A stretch of 64,000 bases of DNA from positions 1 through 64,000 of the forward strand of contig JAFOOX010000072.1 in assembly GCA_017425245.1 (NCBI GenBank). The letters run 5' to 3'. Origin of the DNA: Gammaproteobacteria bacterium. Lineage in GTDB: Bacteria; Pseudomonadota; Gammaproteobacteria; Enterobacterales; Neiellaceae. The stretch's first letter is position 1; each line of letters begins with the position of its first letter. A program made the position numbers and the translations under genes. The notes beneath the pieces were generated by a model. It searched no databases. It worked only from the letters and a program-made list of their open reading frames with translations, and had not been told where the DNA came from. This document shows positions 44,110 through 51,065 of the stretch, piece after piece.

Positions 44110-45285
44110 ATGCACAGCAAACTCACCCCCAAGCTGGCCGCCGAGTTGGCCAATGGTGCCTATGAACTACTGGATGGTTCCAAGAGCTACCAAACACTTG
44201 GAACCCCCCACGTCTGGCAGCACGTCGACTTCCAGCAGCGCGTCACCGCCCGCACCGGCGGTTATATCCTTAACCGCGAAACCGGCTTTGCCGCCATGGG
44301 CATTGGCAAGGGACGCTATGGCGGAGATGCCATTATCACCATTCGCGGCACTCAGCTGACCTCGGGTCATGACTGGGCCACCAACGCCCAGATCGGCCTG
44401 ACCGGCAGCTCCGGCGGCCAGACTGTCCATGCCGGCTTTTGCCGTGCATTTGCCTCAATGCGTCCGCAGTTTGAAGCCTTTCTGGCCGAGTGGCGCACCA
44501 GCCACCCCGGCCGGGTGGTGCACTGTGTCGGCCACAGCTTGGGCGGGGCACTGGCCACCTTGCTTGCCGACTGGATTGGCTCAAGCCCCTGGCGCCAGCC
44601 GGTTTACCTCTACACCTTTGGCGCCCCTCGGGTGGGGCTGGGGGGCTTTGCCCTGGCCAACACCAGCCGGGTGAACGCCAACCACCGCTGTACCCATGGG
44701 GCCGACCCTGTGCCCAAAGTACCGCTGTGGCCCTTTATCCACTCACCGTTCAAGGGCACCGAATACCGCCTCGACAGCGCCCATGGCGGTTTTAGCAAAC
44801 TTGCCCATCTTATGGATCCAGATGCTGGCGCCGTACCGGGCTATTTGCGCACTGCCAACAAAAACAGCTGGGACGCGCTGCAGCGACAGGCCAGCCGCAA
44901 TCTGGAAACCGCCACCAAGCTGGACTACGCCAAGCGCCATCAGGCCAGCTTTAACGAGTTCTGGCTCGACCGTTTAAGTGCCGCACTGATCACCCTGCTC
45001 AAAAAGACGGGCCACTTTGGAGTATTCGTGGCCCAAAGCGCGATTGGTGTGGGTGCGACCTTTTACGATCTGATGGCCCAGACCTTGGCCAAGATCGCCG
45101 AGGCCGCGACCAGCGCTGCCGACGAAGTGCGCGGGCTGCTGGGGCACATGCTGGTGTTTGCCGGGGCGGCGGTGACCACGGTCAAAGATCTCACCTATGC
45201 CACCATCCGGGCGATTTTCGACCTGATGCTGCGCCGCCTCTACGAAGGGGTAAGAGAAGCGCTGAAGCGCACGTGGCCAAACTAA
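44110..45285 (+). CDS. Class 3 lipase (putative T6SS-type phospholipase effector)
   Basis: A 391-residue alpha/beta hydrolase of the class 3 lipase family, with CVGHSLGGALATLLADW (nucleophile serine in GHSLG) and ITIRGTQ. The oxyanion and acid motifs HGADPVPKVPLWPF and AHLMDP follow. The C-terminus has two hydrophobic stretches (FGVFVAQSAIGVGATFY; GHMLVFAGAAVTTVK). There is no signal peptide. AAGGAATTCCC precedes the ATG. Pairing with a secreted upstream protein suggests an antibacterial effector. No vgrG is adjacent, so delivery is unknown. Confidence 0.75.
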   Translation: MHSKLTPKLAAELANGAYELLDGSKSYQTLGTPHVWQHVDFQQRVTARTGGYILNRETGFAAMGIGKGRYGGDAIITIRGTQLTSGHDWATNAQIGLTGSSGGQTVHAGFCRAFASMRPQFEAFLAEWRTSHPGRVVHCVGHSLGGALATLLADWIGSSPWRQPVYLYTFGAPRVGLGGFALANTSRVNANHRCTHGADPVPKVPLWPFIHSPFKGTEYRLDSAHGGFSKLAHLMDPDAGAVPGYLRTANKNSWDALQRQASRNLETATKLDYAKRHQASFNEFWLDRLSAALITLLKKTGHFGVFVAQSAIGVGATFYDLMAQTLAKIAEAATSAADEVRGLLGHMLVFAGAAVTTVKDLTYATIRAIFDLMLRRLYEGVREALKRTWPN

Positions 45286-45328
45286 GCCATGGATCCCCCA
45301 ACACTGGATCAGCTCAACCGGCTGAGGC

Positions 45329-45405
45329 AGGAGTGAGCGGGCGCACAATGCGTTGGCTGTGCCGTAAGTGCAGCGCCTGAGTCTGCCGTCAAAATGTAAT
45401 GGTCA
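45329..45405 (+). repeat. Right 75-bp repeat flanking the lipase module
   Basis: This is the partner of 43303-43378, with GTGAGCGGGCGCACAATGCGTTG and GAGTCTGCCGTCAAAATG. Copy F of the structured repeat begins about 25 bp further on. Confidence 0.55.
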
Positions 45406-45429
45406 GAATGCTGACTGGCAGCAGCGCTG

Positions 45430-45800
45430 TAACTCCAACCCCGTTTGAGCAGCGCCCAGATCGCCAAGCAGCACATACCAGCCTTGGTGCGGCTGACAGG
45501 TCGAGGCGACAGGAAGTCGCCGAGAGCGAGCCCGGCACAAGGACGTGCCGTCGAGCGGCCTGACAGCAGCACCAGAACAGGCCACAGATTCAGATAGCGC
45601 TGCTCTACCGGGCCGGCTGGAGGTGCAGGAGGAGGGTCCGGCTACCCTCCTCCTGCTCGTCATGCAGGGGCGAAACCCTGCATCCGGGCGGCGCAGCCGC
45701 AATCCGGCGCCGCAGGCGCATCTGCCGCCGCGTAGCGGCATAAACAAGCCACTCCGCAGGCGTATCTGCCGCCACGCAGCAGCATACCCGCAGCACCCGG
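45430..45800 (+). repeat. Dispersed structured repeat, copy F (subfamily II)
   Basis: Hairpin 1 is GGCGAC-AGGAA-GTCGCC (45505-45521). Hairpin 2 is GGCAC-AAGGAC-GTGCC (45534-45549). The middle CGGCCTGACAGCAGCACCAG is as in copy E. Hairpin 3 has a perfect 13-bp stem GCAGGAGGAGGGT/ACCCTCCTCCTGC (45625-45656), followed by TCGTC. Hairpin 4 has an 8-bp stem ATGCAGGG/CCCTGCAT (45662-45683). Small hairpins such as GGCGGCGCAGCCGC follow to 45790. Confidence 0.75.
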
Positions 45801-45817
45801 CCGTGCAACGGCCAAAA

Positions 45818-45848
45818 ACAACAAGGGCGCCATCAGGCGCCCTTGCTC
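45818..45848 (-). terminator. Rho-independent terminator of deaD
   Basis: On the minus strand CAAGGGCGCC-TGAT-GGCGCCCTTG is followed by TTGTTTTTGG, 27 bp after the deaD stop. Confidence 0.85.
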
Positions 45849-45871
45849 AACTCACTGGTAACAACCAGTCA

Positions 45872-47713
45872 TCAATCGCGATATTCGCGTTTGGCACGAC
45901 GCGGTGCAGCGCTGCTGCGGTCGTCGCGGAAGCCGCCACGCTCGCCGCCATCGCGGAACTGACGCGGACGGTCGTCATCGAAGTTGCGATCAAAGCGCGG
46001 GGCACGCGGCTCCATGCTTTCATTGCTCAGGCTGATGTCGAGCGCCTGGTTACGCACCCGGGCCTGACGCAGCTGAGCCATGATCTCTTTCGGCATACCG
46101 GCCGGCAGGCGCACCAGGGTGTGGCGATCATAGATGCGCACACCGTTGATGTAGGAGCCGTCGAGGCCGGCTTCGTTGGCGATGGCGCCGACGATGTCAC
46201 CCGGACGGGCACCGTGCTCTTTGCCCACTTCGAGGCGATAGAGCTGCCATTCGACGTTGTCGAGCTGGGCCTTTTCCGGACGGGCGGCGCGCGGGCTACG
46301 CTCGCTGCGGTCGTCGAAATCACGACGCGGACGGTCGCCACGATCTTCAAACTCGCGACGCGGACGCTCGAAGCGCTGCTCCACTTCCGGCTTCGGCTGC
46401 AGCGGCTGGTTGCGCTGCTGCTGGTGAAGCAGGATGGCGGCGATCTGTTCGGCCGTCAGTTCGGTGCGGGCGCTGATCTCGGTGACCAGAGCGGTCAGTT
46501 CGTCCATCGCCAGTTCGGCAGCGGCAGCCTTGAGGCGTTCGCAGCACTTGGTCAGGCGGTGGGCGCCCAATTCAGCCGCAGTCGGCAGCTCAAAGCGCTC
46601 GATGATGCTGTTGGTGGCACGCTCGTAACCACGCATCAGGCGGGTTTCACGCGGGCGGGCAAAGGAGATCGCTTCGCCGTTGCGACCGGCGCGGCCAGTA
46701 CGGCCGATACGGTGCACGTAAGATTCGCTGTCCGACGGCAGGTCGTAGTTCAGCACCAGGCTGATACGCGGGATGTCGAGGCCGCGGGCAACCACGTCAG
46801 TCGCCACTACCACGTTCATCTGGCCGTTGCGCATCTGATCGATGATGCGTTCACGCTGCTGCTGGTTGAGGTCACCGTTGAGGGCGGCAGCTTTAACGCC
46901 GAGGCGCTCCAGATGCTCGGCGACTTCCAGGGTGTCGTTACGGGTACGGACGAACACCAGCATGGCGTCGTAGTCGCACACTTCAACGATACGCTCGAGG
47001 GCGGTCAGCTTGGTGACCCCGGATACCACCCAGGCTTTCTGGCTGATCTGGGCGCGCTGGGCGGCGCTGGCGGCAACCTTGATAAAGGCTGGCTCTTTCA
47101 GGAAGCGCTCGGCCACGCGGCGCACATCAGGCGGCATGGTGGCGGAGAACAGCGCCATCTGCGCGGTCTTGGGTACGGTTTCGAGGATCCACTCGATATC
47201 TTCGAGGAAGCCCATGTTGAGCATCTCGTCGGCTTCATCCAGCACCACACAGCTCAGGGCGGTGAGATTCAGGGTGCCGCGACGCATGTGATCCATCAGA
47301 CGGCCAGGGGTACCAACGACCACCTGGGCGCGCTCCAGCTGCTTGAGCTGCGGGCCGTAGGCGGCACCACCGTAAAGGGTGGCAACGCGCAGGGCGGGCA
47401 TCTGCTGGCCGAACTCTTCCAGCGCCTTGGCCACCTGAATGGCCAGTTCGCGGGTCGGAGCCAGCACCATCAGCTGCGGGGCGCGGATATTGAAATCGAG
47501 GCGGGCCAGTGCTGGCAGACCAAAGGCAGCGGTTTTACCGGTACCGGTCTGGGCTTCACCGAGAATGTCGCGGCCCGCAAGAACGTGGGGAATGGCCTGG
47601 GCCTGGATCGGCGTCGGCGCAGTGAAACCAAGGGTTTCGAGGGTATTCATCAAGTATTCAGGTAGCCCGAGATCGGCAAAGCCGTTGGCTACGCTGACGA
47701 GTTCGGTCGTCAT
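45872..47713 (-). CDS. deaD: DEAD-box ATP-dependent RNA helicase DeaD/CsdA
   Basis: A 613-residue RNA helicase. The Q motif and GFTAPTPIQAQAIP precede AQTGTGKTAAFGLP, DEAD (VLDEADEMLN), FSATMP and HRIGRTGRAGRNG. A DbpA-like RNA-binding domain follows (LEVGKEHGARPGDIVGAIAN), then a basic R/G-rich tail. DeaD helps ribosome assembly and mRNA unfolding in the cold. ATG 47713 (MTTELVSVANGFADLGL) is preferred. The open frame upstream is not conserved. A long leader is typical of the family. Confidence 0.95.
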   Translation of the reverse strand: MTTELVSVANGFADLGLPEYLMNTLETLGFTAPTPIQAQAIPHVLAGRDILGEAQTGTGKTAAFGLPALARLDFNIRAPQLMVLAPTRELAIQVAKALEEFGQQMPALRVATLYGGAAYGPQLKQLERAQVVVGTPGRLMDHMRRGTLNLTALSCVVLDEADEMLNMGFLEDIEWILETVPKTAQMALFSATMPPDVRRVAERFLKEPAFIKVAASAAQRAQISQKAWVVSGVTKLTALERIVEVCDYDAMLVFVRTRNDTLEVAEHLERLGVKAAALNGDLNQQQRERIIDQMRNGQMNVVVATDVVARGLDIPRISLVLNYDLPSDSESYVHRIGRTGRAGRNGEAISFARPRETRLMRGYERATNSIIERFELPTAAELGAHRLTKCCERLKAAAAELAMDELTALVTEISARTELTAEQIAAILLHQQQRNQPLQPKPEVEQRFERPRREFEDRGDRPRRDFDDRSERSPRAARPEKAQLDNVEWQLYRLEVGKEHGARPGDIVGAIANEAGLDGSYINGVRIYDRHTLVRLPAGMPKEIMAQLRQARVRNQALDISLSNESMEPRAPRFDRNFDDDRPRQFRDGGERGGFRDDRSSAAPRRAKREYRD

Positions 47714-47911
47714 CGCTGTCATCCCATTGGCACCGGGTAAAAGGCCGGTGCGGTACATCAAAGAGGGTGACAGCAATACGTCCACGCAACCCCAACTGCC
47801 GGTCAGACGTGCTTGACCGCGTGGCGGGCGCTCTCTCCCCTCAACCTTATGCCGGCCCTTCTGGGTCAACGGCGGGCGCCATCCTACAGGCGAACGACTA
47901 TTTTGCAAGCA

Positions 47912-48901
47912 CTAATTGTGCGCCGGATCACAGCAAGTGGCTGGCGTCTGTGACGGCAGCAGCCGGTGAACGAAGGCAACATCCAGCCAGCGTTCAAATT
48001 TGTAGCCCCCGTCAGCCATCACCCCGATCACTTCAAAGCCATGGCGATGATGCATGGCCAGCGAGCCCTGATTAGCGTTATCCACTACCCCGACCATGCC
48101 GTGGAAGCCAGCAGCCGAGGCGTGGGCGATGATCGCCGTCAGTAGCCGGTTGCCAATACCCCGCCCCTGTTCAGTCGGACGCACATAAACCGAGTGCTCG
48201 CAGGTGAAGCGCCAGCCAGGGCGCCCCCGGAACAGGCCTAAGGTGGCAAAACCGAGGATGGTACGTTCGGGGCTTTCGGCCACCAGCAACGGGTGGCCAG
48301 CCTGCCGCTTCTCGGCAAACAGCTGCTGCTGTACCTCAAGCGGCCGCGGATCATAGTCATAACAGGCGGTCGTCTCAGCCACCGCCTTGTTGTAGATCGC
48401 CACCACCGCCCCCATGTCAGCGGTCGTGGCCCGCCGCAGCCAGACGCCAGGCGCCAGCTTAAGGGCCATCACCGTCGACGAGGCCGGGCACTCGCCAGTC
48501 AGCTGCGAGCAGTTGGCGACCGCCTCGGGCAGCTTGTCGCGCGCCGCCTCGACAAAACCGAGACGGGCAAAGAACGGCTGCTGATCGGTGGTCACCAGAA
48601 AGAGTTTTGCCACCCGGGCATCGCTGGCCGCCAGCCACAGCTGGCGCAGCAGCGCATGGCCAATCCCCTGCCCACTCGCCTTTGGCGCCACCGCCAGTGA
48701 ACGCAGCAGCCAGTTGCTGCCCAGATCGAGGGCCGCCACACAGCCCAGCAGCTGGCCGTCGCGTTCAGCCAGCCAAAAGCGCAAATCTGCCGACTGCGGC
48801 GGCTGAGACAAACCCGCCTGCTGCAGCAACTGATGGATGGCCGGCAAGTCGGCCTCATGGGCGTTACGCAGGGAGAAATCGAGGTGGCAGTCAAAGGGCA
48901 T
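47912..48901 (-). CDS. Double GNAT acetyltransferase (ArsN2-like + phosphinothricin-type)
   Basis: The 329-residue protein carries two GNAT domains. The N-terminal one (RNAHEADLPAIHQLLQQAGL; GIGHALLRQLW; ALDLGSNWLLRSLAVAP) resembles ArsN2-type acetyltransferases associated with arsenic resistance. The C-terminal one (VWLRRATTADMGAVVAIYNKAV; STVYVRPTEQGRGIGNRLL-like; AMHHRHGFEVIGVM) resembles phosphinothricin/methionine-sulfone acetyltransferases such as ArsN1/MddA. ATG 48901 follows GGAGCCTGCC. A fused detoxification enzyme is plausible, for example against arsinothricin or methionine sulfoximine. No ars operon is adjacent. Confidence 0.75.
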   Translation of the reverse strand: MPFDCHLDFSLRNAHEADLPAIHQLLQQAGLSQPPQSADLRFWLAERDGQLLGCVAALDLGSNWLLRSLAVAPKASGQGIGHALLRQLWLAASDARVAKLFLVTTDQQPFFARLGFVEAARDKLPEAVANCSQLTGECPASSTVMALKLAPGVWLRRATTADMGAVVAIYNKAVAETTACYDYDPRPLEVQQQLFAEKRQAGHPLLVAESPERTILGFATLGLFRGRPGWRFTCEHSVYVRPTEQGRGIGNRLLTAIIAHASAAGFHGMVGVVDNANQGSLAMHHRHGFEVIGVMADGGYKFERWLDVAFVHRLLPSQTPATCCDPAHN

Positions 48902-48974
48902 GGCAGGCTCCGGCACGGCTGGCGCAAGGGGCGCAGCCTGCCAAAGGCGGGCAGGCAAAAGCAAGGGGCAAGGC

Positions 48975-49010
48975 GTAGAAAGAGCGAGATGCGGGATGCG
49001 GGATGCGGTT
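48975..49010. repeat. Low-complexity GAGATGCGGGATGCGGGATGCGG tract
   Basis: It has GATGCGG units, related in style to the tracts at 39079 and 50972. It lies in the gene-less stretch between the double-GNAT gene and tRNA-Leu. Confidence 0.4.
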
Positions 49011-49078
49011 GGAGCCTGGGTTCGCCATTAACTACCCCTTCTCGCTACTCGTTACCCGCACCTGTTGAAAATCAGCTG

Positions 49079-49107
49079 TTGACGGCATCGATTGCGGCCG
49101 TTAACAT
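49079..49107 (+). promoter_or_regulatory. Promoter of tRNA-Leu
   Basis: TTGACG (49079-49084), a 17-bp spacer and TAACAT (49102-49107) lie 42 bp before tRNA-Leu. Confidence 0.65.
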
Positions 49108-49149
49108 GCGCGCCGCACTGATGGCCAAGGCCGGATGGGCAAACTACCG

Positions 49150-49236
49150 AGCAGAAGTGGCGGAATTGGTAGACGCGCTAGTTTCAGGTATTAGTGCCCG
49201 AAAGGGCGTGAGAGTTCGAGTCTCTCCTTCTGCACC
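49150..49236 (+). tRNA. tRNA-Leu (CAG)
   Basis: An 87-nt class II tRNA with CCA and a long variable arm (TGCCCGAAAGGGCG). The anticodon arm is CTAGT-TTCAGGT-ATTAG with anticodon CAG. Acceptor GCAGAAG pairs with CTTCTGC. A terminator follows. Confidence 0.97.
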
Positions 49237-49268
49237 AAACCCAAGCCAAGGCTTGGGTTTTTTGTTTT
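49237..49268 (+). terminator. Rho-independent terminator of tRNA-Leu
   Basis: AACCCAAGCC-AA-GGCTTGGGTT is followed by TTTTGTTTT. Confidence 0.9.
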
Positions 49269-49326
49269 CTGCGGCCGCAGAAACGACAACCGGGGCCGCA
49301 GCCCCGGTCATGCCGTCAGTCAGCGC

Positions 49327-50121
49327 CTAGATCGCCACTGGTGCCTTGATGTGTGGATGGCACTCATAACCCTCGATCACGAAGTCCTCAAAGCGGTAGT
49401 CGAAGATGCTCTCTGGCTTACGCAGGATCTTCAGCCGTGGCAACGGCAACGGCTGGCGCGACAGCTGCAGTTCGGTCTGCTCAAGATGGTTGAGATAGAG
49501 GTGGGTGTCGCCACCAGTCCAGACAAAATCCCCCACCTCGAGATCGCACTGCTGAGCCACCATATGGGTCAACAGCGCATAGCTGGCGATATTGAACGGC
49601 AGCCCCAGAAAGATGTCGCAGCTGCGCTGGTAAAGCTGGCAGCTAAGCTTGCCTTCGGCCACATAGAACTGGAACAGCGAATGGCAGGGCATCAGCGCCA
49701 TCTTGTCCAGTTCACCGACGTTCCAGGCCGAGACAATCAGCCGGCGTGAGTCGGGGGTCTTGCGGATCTGCTCAATCAGCTGGCTGATCTGGTCGATGTG
49801 GCCACCGTCCGGCGTCGGCCAGCTCCGCCACTGGCGGCCATACACCGGCCCCAGTTCACCCTGCTCATCGGCCCACTCATCCCAGATACTGACCCCATGC
49901 TCCTTGAGATAGGCGATGTTGGTGTCGCCACGCAGGAACCACAGCAGCTCATGGATGATGGACCGCAGGTGGACCTTCTTGGTGGTGACCAGCGGAAAGC
50001 CATCGGCCAGATTGAAGCGCATCTGATAGCCAAACACCGAGCGAGTGCCGGTGCCGGTGCGATCGGTCTTGACCGTGCCCTGGGTCAGCACGTGGTGCAT
50101 TAGCTCAAGGTACTGGCGCAT
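49327..50121 (-). CDS. thyA: Thymidylate synthase
   Basis: ThyA methylates dUMP to dTMP with methylene-tetrahydrofolate. At 264 residues it matches the E. coli length exactly, with catalytic C146 ([10 protein letters not shown]), [14 protein letters not shown], and the RRLIVSAWN loop. It starts 3 bp after lgt in the conserved lgt-thyA operon, downstream of ptsP/rppH on the same strand. Confidence 0.97.
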   Translation of the reverse strand: MRQYLELMHHVLTQGTVKTDRTGTGTRSVFGYQMRFNLADGFPLVTTKKVHLRSIIHELLWFLRGDTNIAYLKEHGVSIWDEWADEQGELGPVYGRQWRSWPTPDGGHIDQISQLIEQIRKTPDSRRLIVSAWNVGELDKMALMPCHSLFQFYVAEGKLSCQLYQRSCDIFLGLPFNIASYALLTHMVAQQCDLEVGDFVWTGGDTHLYLNHLEQTELQLSRQPLPLPRLKILRKPESIFDYRFEDFVIEGYECHPHIKAPVAI

Positions 50122-50124
50122 CTG

Positions 50125-50922
50125 TTACTCCTTGGTGGCAGCAAGCGGGGCCGGGCGCAGCAGCAGATAAAGGCCAAGGGCGATCATCGGCAGGCTGAGC
50201 AGCTGGCCCATCGAAAGCAGCCCCCACAAATAGCCCTCATGCAGATGGGCGTCGCGCTCGCGCACAAACTCGACGGCGATGCGGAACAGGCCATAGAGCA
50301 GCAGGAACAGCCCGGCCACCTGACCAGAACCACGACTACGCTTGCTGAACCATTGCAGGGCAAAAAACAGCACCACCCCTTCGAGGAAGAACTCATACAG
50401 CTGCGATGGATGGCGCGGCAGCGGGCCGGCTTTGGGGCTGGTGAAGATCACCCCCCACGGCAGATCGGTCACCCGCCCCCACAGCTCGCCGTTGATGAAA
50501 TTACCCAGACGTCCTGCCCCCAGCCCAATCGGGATCAGCGGCGCGGTGAAGTCGGCGATCTGCCAGAAGCTGCGCTGATAACGGCGGGCAAAGATCAGCA
50601 TCACCGCGATCACCCCGAGCAGACCACCGTGGAATGACATGCCCCCTTCCCAGGCACGCAGCAGATAGAGCGGATCACTGATGAAGGTACCGAATTGGTA
50701 AAAGAACACGTAGCCGATACGGCCGCCCAGGATCGCCCCGAGGAAACCATAGAAGATCATGTCGCTGACCTGTTCACGGGTGAAGCCGAAGCGCTCAGCG
50801 CTGCGCCCAGCCAACCACGAAGCGCCGAAAAAGCCGACCAGATACATCACCCCGTACCAGCGCAGGGCCAAGGGGCCGATCTCGAAGATTACCGGGTCGA
50901 TCGCCGGTTGCATAAATGCCAT
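50125..50922 (-). CDS. lgt: Phosphatidylglycerol--prolipoprotein diacylglyceryl transferase
   Basis: Lgt adds diacylglycerol to the lipobox cysteine at the inner membrane. The 265-residue protein has about seven membrane segments, FHGGLLGVI (essential histidine), the Lgt signature [16 protein letters not shown], and a conserved [10 protein letters not shown]. It acts one step before LspA, also present in this window. It is followed directly by thyA. Confidence 0.96.
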   Translation of the reverse strand: MAFMQPAIDPVIFEIGPLALRWYGVMYLVGFFGASWLAGRSAERFGFTREQVSDMIFYGFLGAILGGRIGYVFFYQFGTFISDPLYLLRAWEGGMSFHGGLLGVIAVMLIFARRYQRSFWQIADFTAPLIPIGLGAGRLGNFINGELWGRVTDLPWGVIFTSPKAGPLPRHPSQLYEFFLEGVVLFFALQWFSKRSRGSGQVAGLFLLLYGLFRIAVEFVRERDAHLHEGYLWGLLSMGQLLSLPMIALGLYLLLRPAPLAATKE

Positions 50923-50971
50923 GGAGCGTCCTTTACTGCGGCTAAAAAGCGGCGGTCATTATCAGGCAGGG

Positions 50972-51012
50972 AAGAGCGAGAGGCGAGAGTCGAGATACGA
51001 GAGGCGCGCGAG
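50972..51012. repeat. Low-complexity GAG-rich tract downstream of ptsP
   Basis: AGAGCGAGAGGCGAGAGTCG followed by AGATACGAGAGGCGCGCGAG lies between ptsP and lgt. It is similar in style to the tracts near 39.1 and 49.0 kb. No terminator is obvious. Confidence 0.4.
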
Positions 51013-51065
51013 AAATGAAAAGAAGTGAGAACTGACAAGGGCTAAGCCGGCATTGGTAAGAGGGC

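Noticed and set aside
28396..45800. CRISPR array as explanation of the repeated hairpins
   Set aside because: Copies are kilobases apart, in both orientations, diverged and without uniform spacers. No cas gene is present.
45545..47665. 706-codon plus-strand frame opposite deaD
   Set aside because: It is a reverse reading of deaD plus repeat F. No start site or conserved motif, while deaD has all helicase motifs.
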